This document shows positions 1 through 7,810 of a stretch of DNA of 8,901 nucleotides, piece after piece. The DNA is taken from NCBI GenBank assembly GCA_013298335.1, contig JAAFHI010000086.1:1-8901 (forward strand), read 5' to 3'. The DNA is from Actinomycetota bacterium. GTDB lineage: Bacteria > Acidobacteriota > Blastocatellia > Chloracidobacteriales > Chloracidobacteriaceae. The stretch's first letter is position 1, and every line of letters begins with the position of its first letter. A program made the translations under genes and the position numbers. The notes below the pieces were generated by a model. That model saw only the letters and a list, made by a program, of their open reading frames with translations, made no database searches and was not told the origin of the DNA.

Positions 1-59
1 GAATCACGGAAAAGGCGAAAACCGTTTCCGAACCGTACCTGTCACTCTCTTGAAAAGAA

Positions 60-90
60 TCCGCATTCGATATTCCGCATTCCGCATTCC
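60..90 (-). repeat. 31-bp heptamer-built dispersed repeat, left copy
   Basis: This is an exact reverse complement of 7880-7910. Read on the minus strand it is four head-to-tail heptamers, three of them GAATGCG and the third GAATATC. It begins 14 nt past the stop codon of the leftward gene ending at 105, so it lies in that gene's 3' flank. No clear hairpin-plus-T-tract terminator is visible in positions 1-104, which otherwise hold nothing I can assign. The family of GCATTCC-type heptamer repeats is, from memory, widespread in intergenic DNA of several environmental phyla and often yields spurious ORFs rich in FRIPHS-like peptides. Confidence 0.85.
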
Positions 91-104
91 GGCGGCGTTC
101 CCGT

Positions 105-548
105 TCAGCCGCAGCGGCTTCCGACTGACACGTTGACCGGGATCTGCGAACTCGGGTCATTTATTGAGGCGGCGGTTGCGGCCAGGTGTTGGCGGCGGCG
201 CGCGGTGATCCAGTTCGAGAACAGGAGACTGCCTCCGATACCGCAGCCGATTCCGACCGCGAAGAGTGTCAGCGTGGTCGTCACCGGATTGCGCTGACCG
301 ACCGCGACCGCCTGATCGCGGGCGTCCGAGAGGCGTTCCGATGAACGTTTCAAGACGTTGGCGACCTGTTTCGCCGCCTCCGCGACCGGGCTGTGCTCCG
401 GTCGGTGTTCGGCGGGGCGCTGCATTGCGGTGAACCCGACTTCCAGCGGGTCATCGTTGACGCCCGCCGGGTCGAGTGAGAGCGGGGAAAACGGGGCTTC
501 CGTCGTTCCGACCGCGGTTTCAAAGAGTTTCCGATCCTGACGATCCAT
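105..548 (-). CDS. small single-helix membrane protein, DUF883/ElaB-like layout (hypothetical)
   Basis: I do not recognise this 147-residue protein by sequence. Residues 1-52 are polar and probably disordered, rich in Pro, Glu and Asp. Residues 53-85 look like an amphipathic, charged helix. Residues 90-111 form one hydrophobic segment with a glycine-rich GIGCGIGG stretch, and three arginines (117-119) follow, which suggests the short C-terminal tail faces the cytoplasm. A soluble helix followed by a glycine-rich membrane anchor recalls the DUF883/ElaB/YgaM group, some members of which bind ribosomes or are stress-induced; the match here is by layout only. The ATG at 546-548 is supported by a strong GGAGG (minus strand of 554-558) five bases upstream. 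It is the third gene of the leftward set, 130 bp after the eRF1-like gene. The role is unknown. Confidence 0.72.
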   Translation of the reverse strand: MDRQDRKLFETAVGTTEAPFSPLSLDPAGVNDDPLEVGFTAMQRPAEHRPEHSPVAEAAKQVANVLKRSSERLSDARDQAVAVGQRNPVTTTLTLFAVGIGCGIGGSLLFSNWITARRRQHLAATAASINDPSSQIPVNVSVGSRCG

Positions 549-678
549 GAGTGCCTCCGGGCCTGGTGCAAGAATTGCTCGGCGGGCGTGACGATGTCGC
601 AGTGCCCACCGTCGCGTTGAAAAAAACCACCGACAGGCCGATTCCGACGGCCGTTTGTCACGGGAGTGAGGTCCTCCG

Positions 679-1107
679 TTACACCGACGCCCTCGCGTGG
701 TGGTGCTGCGCGAAGAATTCGCGGACCTTCGCCTCGATCTGCGGCTCGGTCAGCTTGTCTTCGGTCTCGACGGCCACCACCCGTTCGCCGAGGCGTGCGC
801 CGTCGAGCCGGCTTTTCAGTTCCTGCTTGGCCTCGCCCGGTCCGAAAATCAGGATCGCGGACGCGTCGCGAATCCGCTCGATGACCTCGTCGTAGTAGAT
901 ATTGAGGTGTTCCGTGGTGGCATTCTGGCGACGGTCATCCGCCTGGATGCTGGTCGTTTTGAACGATTCCCTGATCGACGCGTCGTCCGCGCGCCGGAGG
1001 TGCTTTTCCACCTTGGAGAGAACCGCGTCGGTTTCCGCGCCCTCCTCCGAGATGGTCACCAGAATGGCGTGCCGATGGTCGATCCACAGACCGGTTTTCG
1101 ATTTCAT
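679..1107 (-). CDS. conserved hypothetical protein, eRF1 domain 3 / baeRF-like
   Basis: This 142-residue soluble protein resembles a conserved family seen in Planctomycetota, Acidobacteriota and Proteobacteria and sometimes labelled a translational-machinery or release-factor-like protein. The N-terminal strand GLWIDHRHAILV (6-17) and the segment NIYYDEVIERIRDASAILIF (69-88) followed by GPGEAKQEL (89-97) are its hallmarks. The second part recalls the alpha/beta fold of eRF1/Pelota domain 3, as in bacterial baeRF proteins. There is no GGQ motif, so peptide-release activity is not expected. A charged linker (about 30-65) separates the two parts. I chose the ATG at 1105-1107 over an in-frame TTG at 1126-1128 because AGGAAA (minus strand of 1115-1120) lies seven bases upstream of it. 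It follows the DUF2231 gene by 67 bp. No specific function can be claimed; a stress or ribosome-linked role is speculation from family resemblance. Confidence 0.8.
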   Translation of the reverse strand: MKSKTGLWIDHRHAILVTISEEGAETDAVLSKVEKHLRRADDASIRESFKTTSIQADDRRQNATTEHLNIYYDEVIERIRDASAILIFGPGEAKQELKSRLDGARLGERVVAVETEDKLTEPQIEAKVREFFAQHHHARASV

Positions 1108-1174
1108 GGGGGGATTTCCTTTTTTCAATGAACTGTTTGCGTTGAAAGGCCCGAAGCGGATTTTCCACGACCCG

Positions 1175-1735
1175 TCAGTCGTGATCGCTTTCGGACTTCT
1201 TCTTTTTCTCGGGCGCGGCGGTCGCGCCGTTCAATGTGGCCGGTTTCTGAGTCTGGGCGCTTGCCAGCGGCGCGCCCGGTCCGTGCGTCAGCGCGCCGCC
1301 GGCCCTGCCCGTCGCGACGAGGTAGCCGCACCCGACGAGGTAGGCGACCAGAAACACTCCGTTGAGCGCGAGCCACGCCCCGCGCGGAACCGTCCGGTGG
1401 AGAATCGCCGGGAGAAACAGCAGCAGCCCGAAGGCGACCGTCAGCAGGATGAACACGACCTGCACCGTTTCGGCGAGGTGTTCATGGCGCTCGACGATGA
1501 CTTCGACCGCTTCGGAAAACTTCATGGCGTCGTCCGCTGCGCCGCCCGTCTGGACGGCGATCACGGCCCCGACGGTTCCGATGACCATCAGGATGAAGGC
1601 GCTCAGGGAAAAGGCCCAGGCGGTCGTCCGGTTGAACAGCGTCAGCACCAGGAAAATCGGTACGACCAGCAGCAGGGCAATCGGGAAGTGAACGACGAGC
1701 GGATGAAGATCCGACCATTGGGGAAGTTCGAACAT
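1175..1735 (-). CDS. DUF2231-type four-helix integral membrane protein
   Basis: This 186-residue protein has four hydrophobic segments at about 16-34, 38-61, 92-114 and 121-142. The N-terminal motif LHPLVVHFPIALLL with His11 and His16 is the classic opening of the DUF2231 predicted membrane protein family. Further conserved-looking histidines (84, 86) lie in the loop before helix 3, after the TGGAADDA segment (63-70). Paired histidines near the membrane face suggest heme or metal binding, a link sometimes proposed for the family but unproven. The C-terminus (143-186) is a low-complexity Ala/Pro/Gly tail ending in KKKKSESDHD. An open frame extends upstream to 1990, but the ATG at 1733-1735 is preferred: GAGAGG lies six bases upstream (minus strand of 1742-1747), and the extra residues are Arg-rich with no membrane or motif character. 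It is first in the leftward set. Confidence 0.87.
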   Translation of the reverse strand: MFELPQWSDLHPLVVHFPIALLLVVPIFLVLTLFNRTTAWAFSLSAFILMVIGTVGAVIAVQTGGAADDAMKFSEAVEVIVERHEHLAETVQVVFILLTVAFGLLLFLPAILHRTVPRGAWLALNGVFLVAYLVGCGYLVATGRAGGALTHGPGAPLASAQTQKPATLNGATAAPEKKKKSESDHD

Positions 1736-1762
1736 TGAGTACCTCTCGGGCTGGGACAAACG

Positions 1763-1780
1763 CGGAACGCATGCGTTCCG
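1763..1780. repeat. 18-bp perfect palindrome in the leader of the DUF2231 gene
   Basis: CGGAACGCATGCGTTCCG is its own reverse complement. It lies 15 nt upstream of the ribosome binding site of the leftward membrane-protein gene, so the transcript would carry an 8-bp hairpin with a two-base loop just before the start. Its arms (GGAACGC and GCGTTCC) closely match those of the hairpin at 7811-7834, which points to a dispersed palindrome family rather than a unique operator, although an operator is also possible. Confidence 0.7.
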
Positions 1781-1872
1781 GCGCGGCGCGGATGGAGGTC
1801 CGGTCGGGACGGCACGGCGATGCCCGCTCCGAGAATCACTGCAACCCGCGTGCCGCCCCGTTCGAACCGAGA

Positions 1873-1902
1873 ATTGTCCGAATTCCCCCCAAAAATCGTC
1901 AA
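1873..1902 (-). promoter_or_regulatory. candidate sigma70-type promoter for the leftward genes
   Basis: On the minus strand TTGACG (1902 to 1897) is followed after 18 nt by GACAAT (1878 to 1873). The first matches the -35 consensus at five of six positions and the second the -10 consensus at four of six. The predicted start of transcription near 1866 gives a leader of about 130 nt that includes the palindrome at 1763-1780. The spacer contains a run of six G, which is unusual. A weaker alternative lies at 1975-2003. Confidence 0.35.
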
Positions 1903-1917
1903 AGGGGGACAGCCGAC

Positions 1918-1946
1918 GTCCGGGAGTCATACACCCGGACTGTATG
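1918..1946. promoter_or_regulatory. overlapping inverted repeats, possible operator or alternative hairpins
   Basis: GTCCGGG (1918-1924) pairs with CCCGGAC (1934-1940) across nine bases. CATACA (1928-1933) pairs with TGTATG (1941-1946) across seven bases. Each dyad uses the loop of the other as an arm, so the two structures exclude each other. The site lies just upstream of the candidate leftward -35 box, a usual place for an activator or repressor site. No known regulator motif was recognised. Confidence 0.4.
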
Positions 1947-2084
1947 AACCGCCGCGCCGCGCGCCGAAACGACATGTATAAAAGGAGCATCGGGTTTCGT
2001 GAATTTCCGGATTTTCACCGGGTGCGACTTCCTCTTCCGGTCAGGCGCGGGAGAGGGCGATATTCCGCGAAAACGTTAAGGGCA

Positions 2085-2114
2085 TTGACAAGGTAAGGAA
2101 ACGCACTCTACCTT
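2085..2114 (+). promoter_or_regulatory. candidate sigma70-type promoter for the S8 protease gene
   Basis: A perfect TTGACA (2085-2090) is followed after 18 nt by TACCTT (2109-2114), which keeps the three most conserved -10 positions (first T, second A, last T). Transcription would start near 2121, leaving a leader of about 210 nt before the ATG at 2332. The perfect -35 box stands out in GC-rich surroundings; the -10 box is weak. Confidence 0.5.
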
Positions 2115-2331
2115 CGTGGGTATCCGTACAAATCAATCATCCGACTGGAATCGCTCGTTCTCCAATTGAGCCATTTTTTTCCGGTCGGCCACCACGCCGT
2201 TTACGCCGAGCACTTGCGCCGGGCCTATCCCGGACCCGCCGTCGTCTTTTCACCCCACCCGAGGCATCGGGCATTCCGCGCATTTCCGAACGCGGTCGCA
2301 CCGGTTCCCTTTCCGTTGAGAGGAATTCCAG

Positions 2332-5300
2332 ATGAAAACATCAGATTCATGGCCGAGCACGTCGGCGAGGAAGCGGGGATCGCTCTGGCGACCGCTGCTC
2401 ACGCTGGCGGCGCTCGTCTCGGTCTGCACGGGCTACACGTGGGTCACGCCGCGCGTTTCCAATGTCAGCGCCGCGCAGTCCGAAAAATCACCCTATTATC
2501 GTCCGATTCCCGACTTCACCTCCGGCCACCGGGGACACAAGGTCCTGACCCGCGAGGGAGCGGCGGCAAGATTCGCGCCCGCCGGTCGCGTTGGCGACTA
2601 TGGATCGTTTCAGGTCTATCGCATCGGCGATGGCGACGCCAAAGCGGCGGCGTCCATTCCCGGAGCCGAAATTCATGATGAATTCGACGTCATTTATCTG
2701 AACGCCACCCCGATCGACACCACGACCGAAAACGCGCAGCTTCTGCGCGCGCAGGGCGCCGACCTCGGCAAGCGCGGCGGCGGCGCGGGTCTGCATCTGG
2801 TGCAGTTCGCGGGACCGATCCGCGACGAATGGATCGAGGGTCTGAAGCAGACCGGCGTGAAGATCGTCAACTATATTCCGAACAATGCCTATCTCGTCTG
2901 GGGCAATGGCGCGTCGCTCAACGCGATGCGGAAGATGGCCGGCGCGGGCGGGCCGATTCAGTTTGAAGCGCCCTACGTCGATTACCTGAAGTTCCACCCG
3001 GACGCCCTCCCCTACAACGCGAAGGGCATCGCCAAGGAACAGGTCGGCGACGGCTACGAAATCCAGTTGTTCGCGGACAAGACGACCAACGCCGAAACGC
3101 TGGCGCTGCTCGACGCGATCAAGTCCGGCGACCTTCCGGGCGGCTTTGAATACGGGCAATACGTCAACCTCAACGTCAAGCTGACGCCGGAAAACGCGGC
3201 GCGGCTGGCGGGACGGCCCGACGTGATCTCGATTCACCCGTACCGCGAGGTTCGCAAGATGGATGAGCGGCAGGACATGATCCTCGCCGGAAATCTGACC
3301 GGAAACACGCCGAACACCGGCAATTACCTGACGCAGCTTACGACCTGGGGCTTCACTCCGGCCCAGTTCAATTCGTCGGGTTTCGTCGTGGACGTGACCG
3401 ACGACGGCGCGGACCGCAACCCGACCGGGGCCGACCCCGGCACCATCGGGCAGGACGTGAACGCCGGCCCGGTGCTGGCGCGGCACTTCGTCCTCTATGA
3501 ACTCGGTCTCCGCATGCTCGGGGACACCGTTCCGACCGGCACCAGCCGGTTCGTCTACAAGGGACGCTGGGGCACGGCCTCCGTCGCCGACGGCGGCCTC
3601 GGCCTGAGCGGCCACGGCCAGTTGAACATGAGCATCGTCGGCGGCTACGTGCCGACCGGCACGGTCGGCGGCGTGAACTTCGGCGCCGCGCCGCACGCCG
3701 ACGCGAGCGGCTTCCGCTACGGTCTGGGCGTCGCCCCGTTCGTGAAAATGGGGAACTCGGTCATCTTCGACCCGAACTTCACCAGCCCGAACATTCCGAA
3801 CATGCTTTCCGGCGGCTACGCCAGCGGGACCCGCATCAGCAGCAATAGCTGGGGTTCGGCGGCCGGCGGGGCCTACACCGCCACCTCGCAGACCTACGAC
3901 GGTCTCGTGCGCGATGCCCAGAGCGGCACGGCGGGCAATCAGGAAATGATCGTCACGTTCTCGGCGGGCAACTCCGGATCGGGCGCGAACACCATCGGCG
4001 CGCCCGCGACGGCCAAGAACCTCATCTGCGTCGGCGCGGCTGAAAACGTGCAGGCGTTCGGCGGGGCCGACGGTTGCGGCACGACCGATGCCGAGGCCGA
4101 CAGCGCCAACGACATCGTCGGCTTCTCCAGCCGCGGTCCCTGCGACGACGGTCGCGTCAAGCCCGACATTCAGGCCCCCGGCACGCACGTCTCGGGCATG
4201 GCCTACGTCACCAACGGCTCGACCGGCAACGCCACGAGCGACCCTGGTTTCCGTAACGACGGCGTGTGCGGCGGCGTCGCGGGCGGGTTCTTCCCGACCG
4301 GTCAGGCGTGGTACACGGCCTCGTCCGGCACGAGCCACTCGAATCCGGCGGTCGCGGGCGGCGCGGCGCTGGTCTATCAGCAGTTCATCAACAACCCGGC
4401 CTACATCGCGACCAACCGCCTTCCGGCGGGCAGCGCGCCTCCCAGCCCGGCGATGAACAAGGCGTACATCATCAACTCCGCCCGCTACATGACGGGCGTT
4501 GCGGCCAACGACACCCTGCCCTCCAACAATCAGGGCTTCGGAATGATGAATCTCGGCACGGCCTTCGACGGCACGCCGCGCATCATCCGTGACCAGGTCG
4601 CGGGCGACACCTTCGGCGACACCGGTCAGGTTCGCGCCTTCGGGGCACAGATCACCGACGGCTCGAAGCCTTTCCGGGTGACGATGGCGTTCACGGACGC
4701 GCCGGGCGCGACCTCGGGCAACGCCTTTGTCAACAACCTCGACCTCGAAGTCATCGCGGGGGGCAACAGCTTCCGCGGCAACGTGTTCACCGGCGCCAAC
4801 TCGACGACCGGCGGCGTGGCCGACCCGCGCAACAACGTGGAATCGGTCTTCATTCCGGGCGGTACGCTCGCGACCGGTACGCAGGTGCTGATTTTTGTCC
4901 GCGCGACCAACATCGCGGGCGACGGCGTTGCGGGCAACGCCGACACGACCGATCAGGACTTCGCGCTCGTGGCCTACAACGCGAATCCGGCGGTGGTCAA
5001 CGCGCTGCTCACGCAGGGCGCGCCGACCGTCGTCACCGGCAACAACATCATCGAGCCGAACGAGTGCAACTCGCTCAACATCCCGCTTTCCAACGCCAGC
5101 CCCGACACGGGCGCGACGGCGGTGAGCGCGACGCTTTCGACCTCGACGCCGGGCGTCTCGATCACGACGGCGACCTCCGCCTACGCCGACATCGCGGCGG
5201 GCGGCACGCAGACCAACACGACGCCGTTCCAGGTTTCGACCACCAACGCGATCACCTGCGGAACGACGATCAACTTCACCCTCACGGTGACCTTCACCGG

Positions 5301-7797
5301 CGGCGCGTCGCCGGCGGTGTTCAACTTCACCCAGACCGTCGGCCAGCCGGCGAACCCGAACTACACGTTCACCTCGACGACCGGTACGATTTCCTCGACC
5401 GGCACGCTCGTCTCGGCGGCTTCGCAGGATGACGACGCGGTCGTGACCACGACCACGCCGTTTGCCTTCACCGTCTACGGCAACGCGGTCACCGCGGGCC
5501 AGACCATCACCCTGAGCACCAACGGCACCCTCCAGTTCATCGCCTCGGGCGGCTCGACCTCCCTCGACAACGGCGCGCTGCCGGCCACGGTCTTCGGCGC
5601 GACGACGACGGTTCTCATGCCGTACTGGGACGACCTCGACATGCGGACGACCGTCACGACCGGTGGCGGTATCTTCACGGAAACCACCGGCACGGCGCCG
5701 AACCGCACCTTCAAGGTGGAATGGCGCGCGCGCCACTTCGTCTCGGGCCAGGCGCTCGGCGCTCCCGACACGAACTTCGCCGTGTTTTTCACTGAAGGAT
5801 CGGACAACTTCCAGTTCGTCTACGCCTCGGCGGGCGCGGGCGCATTCGCGGCGGGCGTCTCCGCCACGGTCGGCGTCCAGGCGGCCACCACCGGCACGAC
5901 CTTCACCCAGTTCTCCAACAACACCGCCAGCCTTACCGCCGGACTTCAGTTGAACGCCGCACGCGCGGCGGGCATCTGTACGCCGGGCACGGGCGGCTGC
6001 GGTTCGACCTGCCCGACCATCACGGTCACTCCTGCGACCCTGCCGAACGGCACGGTCGGAACGCCCTACCCGACGCAGAACTTCGCGGGCAGCGGCGGCA
6101 CCGGTCCCTACAGCTTCACCGTCACCGGCGGCTCGCTGCCGACCGGTCTCAACCTGACCAGCGGCGGCGTTCTCTCGGGAACTCCGACGGCGGCGGGCAG
6201 CTTCACCTTCTCGGTGGTGGCGACCGACGCCAACACCTGCACCGGCATCCGGACCTTCACCGGCGTGACCGTCACGACGGCCAACGTCACACGCGGCGCG
6301 GTGACCGTGACGAGCAACGGCGGGATCGTCCAGCCGAATAGCTGCAACACGCTCACGGTCGCACTCAACAACAGCGGTTCCGGACCGGCGACCCTCGTGA
6401 GCGGCACGCTCTCGACCTCGACGCCCGGCGTGACCGTCACGACGGCGACCTCGGCCTACCCCGACCTCGCGGCGGGCAGCACCGGCACCCTCAACACGAC
6501 GCCGTTCCAGGTGTCGGTTGCCAACACGTTCACGTGCGGGGCGGTCATCAACCTCACCCTCACCGTGACCTATGTGGGCGGCGGCTCGCCGTCCGTCTTC
6601 AACTTCACGCAGACCGTCGGCACGCTTGCGACGGCCTTCAGTGAAAACTTCGACAGCGTGACCGTTCCGGGCCTTCCCGCCGGATGGACCACGCAGCAGA
6701 CCGGCACGACGCCGCCCGCCGCCTGGGCAACGACCGCGACCGGCGCCGACAGCGCGCCGAACGTGGCCTTCACCAACGGCTCGGCAAGCGTTTCCAGCAA
6801 CAGTCTCGTCAGCCCGGCGATCGCGCTTCCGGCGGGACCGACCGCGACGACCTTCACCTTCCGCCATGCGTGGAACTTTGAAAGTGCGACGTCGTCCTTC
6901 GACGGCGGCGTGCTCGAAATCACCACCGACAACGGCACGACCTTTAACGACGTCACCAGCGGGGCGGTCGGCGGATCGTTCACCTCCGGCGGCTACACCG
7001 GCACGATTTCGTCGAGCTTCAGTAATCCGCTCGCCGGACGTGCTGCGTGGGTGAGACAGCAGACGGCCTACGTCACCTCCACGCTTTCGCTGCCGGCCAC
7101 GCTCAACGGCCAGACCATCCGGTTCCGGTGGCGCGCCGGGTTCGACTCTTCGACGTCGGCGGGTAACCCCAACTGGCGGGTTGACGCCATGTCGCTTTCG
7201 GCGGGCTTCACCTGCACGCCGGGTTCCGGCGGCTGCGGCGGCGGCGGAAGCTGCGGCGCTCCGGCCAACATCAACTCGCTCGTCTCGTTCACGGGCAGCG
7301 GTTCGTTGCAGGCGCCGACCTGCGGCGCGCAGGGCTACTCGAACGACTACGTGCTCAACGCGACCATCACCAACGTCAGTTCGCAGACCCTCTGCTCGCT
7401 GTCGGCCCAGGTGGTCGAACTTTCCGAAACCGGCGGCGCGCCTCCGGCGAGTCCGTTCCGGCTCATGTCGGCGGACGGCGCGACCTGCACCGCCGGCGGT
7501 CTGGTCGGTGCAGTTCAGACCATCAGTTCACCGGCGACGCTCGCTCCGGGCCAGTCGGCGAACGTTACCTTCCGCATCGCGCTTCCGACCGCGCGGCGCT
7601 TCCGCTTCGTCATCAACGTCTTCGGCGGCATCTTCTCGGGCGGCAGTTCTTCGGCCATCCCGGCAGGCAAGTCGCTGATGGCGGCGACCGCGCCGCTGTC
7701 GTTCGAAATCGACAACGGCAAGGTGGTCCGGACCGTCCGGACGACCGACGTGGCGGGCACGCGGGCCAACCAGCCCGCCGCCCTGCGCCGCAAGTAG
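2332..7797 (+). CDS. exported multidomain S8 (subtilisin-like) serine protease
   Basis: This 1821-residue protein is predicted to hydrolyse proteins outside the cytoplasm. The N-terminus has basic residues (R13, K14, R15, R20), a hydrophobic core at about 19-36 and a plausible signal-peptidase site near VSAAQ (45-49). Residues 50-310 are a probable propeptide/N-terminal region. The S8 domain spans about 315-705 with likely catalytic Asp357 (in VDVTDDGAD), His428 (GHGQLN), oxyanion-hole Asn547 (SAGNSG) and nucleophile Ser668 (GTSHSNPAVAGGAAL). The motifs differ from canonical HGTHVAG and GTSMAAP, but no key residue is missing. Then come a beta-sandwich of the KP-43 C-terminal type (about 740-885), an Ig-like repeat (889-1003), a NIDO-like beta domain with PYWDDLDM (about 1008-1213), a putative Ig (He_PIG) domain (1228-1316), a second Ig-like repeat (1319-1430), a cleaved-adhesin/choice-of-anchor-J-like domain opening with ENFDS (1436-1626) and an unassigned C-terminal domain (1643-1821). 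No LPXTG, PEP-CTERM or Por sorting signal is seen. GAGAGGA (2318-2324) supports the ATG. The gene stands alone and ends at its own terminator. Confidence 0.95.
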   Translation: MKTSDSWPSTSARKRGSLWRPLLTLAALVSVCTGYTWVTPRVSNVSAAQSEKSPYYRPIPDFTSGHRGHKVLTREGAAARFAPAGRVGDYGSFQVYRIGDGDAKAAASIPGAEIHDEFDVIYLNATPIDTTTENAQLLRAQGADLGKRGGGAGLHLVQFAGPIRDEWIEGLKQTGVKIVNYIPNNAYLVWGNGASLNAMRKMAGAGGPIQFEAPYVDYLKFHPDALPYNAKGIAKEQVGDGYEIQLFADKTTNAETLALLDAIKSGDLPGGFEYGQYVNLNVKLTPENAARLAGRPDVISIHPYREVRKMDERQDMILAGNLTGNTPNTGNYLTQLTTWGFTPAQFNSSGFVVDVTDDGADRNPTGADPGTIGQDVNAGPVLARHFVLYELGLRMLGDTVPTGTSRFVYKGRWGTASVADGGLGLSGHGQLNMSIVGGYVPTGTVGGVNFGAAPHADASGFRYGLGVAPFVKMGNSVIFDPNFTSPNIPNMLSGGYASGTRISSNSWGSAAGGAYTATSQTYDGLVRDAQSGTAGNQEMIVTFSAGNSGSGANTIGAPATAKNLICVGAAENVQAFGGADGCGTTDAEADSANDIVGFSSRGPCDDGRVKPDIQAPGTHVSGMAYVTNGSTGNATSDPGFRNDGVCGGVAGGFFPTGQAWYTASSGTSHSNPAVAGGAALVYQQFINNPAYIATNRLPAGSAPPSPAMNKAYIINSARYMTGVAANDTLPSNNQGFGMMNLGTAFDGTPRIIRDQVAGDTFGDTGQVRAFGAQITDGSKPFRVTMAFTDAPGATSGNAFVNNLDLEVIAGGNSFRGNVFTGANSTTGGVADPRNNVESVFIPGGTLATGTQVLIFVRATNIAGDGVAGNADTTDQDFALVAYNANPAVVNALLTQGAPTVVTGNNIIEPNECNSLNIPLSNASPDTGATAVSATLSTSTPGVSITTATSAYADIAAGGTQTNTTPFQVSTTNAITCGTTINFTLTVTFTGGASPAVFNFTQTVGQPANPNYTFTSTTGTISSTGTLVSAASQDDDAVVTTTTPFAFTVYGNAVTAGQTITLSTNGTLQFIASGGSTSLDNGALPATVFGATTTVLMPYWDDLDMRTTVTTGGGIFTETTGTAPNRTFKVEWRARHFVSGQALGAPDTNFAVFFTEGSDNFQFVYASAGAGAFAAGVSATVGVQAATTGTTFTQFSNNTASLTAGLQLNAARAAGICTPGTGGCGSTCPTITVTPATLPNGTVGTPYPTQNFAGSGGTGPYSFTVTGGSLPTGLNLTSGGVLSGTPTAAGSFTFSVVATDANTCTGIRTFTGVTVTTANVTRGAVTVTSNGGIVQPNSCNTLTVALNNSGSGPATLVSGTLSTSTPGVTVTTATSAYPDLAAGSTGTLNTTPFQVSVANTFTCGAVINLTLTVTYVGGGSPSVFNFTQTVGTLATAFSENFDSVTVPGLPAGWTTQQTGTTPPAAWATTATGADSAPNVAFTNGSASVSSNSLVSPAIALPAGPTATTFTFRHAWNFESATSSFDGGVLEITTDNGTTFNDVTSGAVGGSFTSGGYTGTISSSFSNPLAGRAAWVRQQTAYVTSTLSLPATLNGQTIRFRWRAGFDSSTSAGNPNWRVDAMSLSAGFTCTPGSGGCGGGGSCGAPANINSLVSFTGSGSLQAPTCGAQGYSNDYVLNATITNVSSQTLCSLSAQVVELSETGGAPPASPFRLMSADGATCTAGGLVGAVQTISSPATLAPGQSANVTFRIALPTARRFRFVINVFGGIFSGGSSSAIPAGKSLMAATAPLSFEIDNGKVVRTVRTTDVAGTRANQPAALRRK
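4996..5340 (+). repeat. protein-level repeat 1 in the protease (Ig-like module)
   Basis: Residues 889-1003 form an Ig-like beta-sandwich module that recurs at residues 1319-1430. Shared landmarks are an early P-N-x-C-N motif, the block LSTSTPGV, then TTATSAY, a D-x-AAG turn, TTPFQVS, a late T-C-G, and a closing VFNFTQTVG. The two cysteines (in PNECN and ITCGT) are conserved in both copies and could form a disulfide. Modules of this layout recur beside subtilase domains in exported proteins of environmental bacteria and probably act as spacers or in substrate binding. Confidence 0.85.
6286..6621 (+). repeat. protein-level repeat 2 in the protease (Ig-like module)
   Basis: Residues 1319-1430 are the second copy of the module at 889-1003. 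They keep both cysteines (PNSCN, FTCGA) and the LSTSTPGV, TTATSAY, TTPFQVS and VFNFTQTVG blocks. The first quarter is more diverged than the rest. The copies are not adjacent: a NIDO-like domain and a putative Ig domain lie between them, so the arrangement is interspersed and not a simple tandem duplication. Confidence 0.85.
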
Positions 7798-7810
7798 TAC
7801 AACCAACCTC

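Larger units (their letters stand above)
1736..2331. other. divergent intergenic region between the leftward set and the protease
   Basis: This 596-bp stretch separates the two divergent transcription units. It holds a perfect palindrome (1763-1780), a candidate leftward promoter (1873-1902), overlapping dyads (1918-1946), a second weaker leftward promoter candidate (TTCACG as the minus strand of 1998-2003, 17-nt spacer, TATACA as the minus strand of 1975-1980) and a rightward promoter (2085-2114). The rightward transcript would have a leader of about 210 nt with small hairpins at 2219-2233 and 2258-2271. I see no riboswitch I can name and no convincing gene. Confidence 0.6.

Noticed and set aside
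620..652. Leftward terminator between the eRF1-like and DUF883-like genes
   Set aside because: A 5-bp GGCCG/CGGCC stem is separated by about nine bases from a run of seven T on the minus strand. The stem is short and the gap too long for a convincing intrinsic terminator.
1736..1990. N-terminal extension of the DUF2231 protein by 85 residues
   Set aside because: The ATG at 1735 has a well-placed GAGAGG and begins the family's normal N-terminus. The extension is Arg-rich, crosses a palindrome and the candidate promoter, and lacks membrane or motif content.
1999..2079. GTG-initiated 26-codon frame with upstream AAAGGAG (1981-1987)
   Set aside because: The spacing of 11 nt is long, the start is GTG, and the peptide has no recognisable feature. 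It also overlaps a possible leftward promoter, so it was not called.
2488..6867. Open antisense frame of 1459 codons inside the protease gene
   Set aside because: It is codon-aligned with the sense frame, so its stops could come only from sense codons TTA, CTA and TCA, which this GC-rich gene avoids. The product is an Arg/Gly/Ala-rich string with no domain character.
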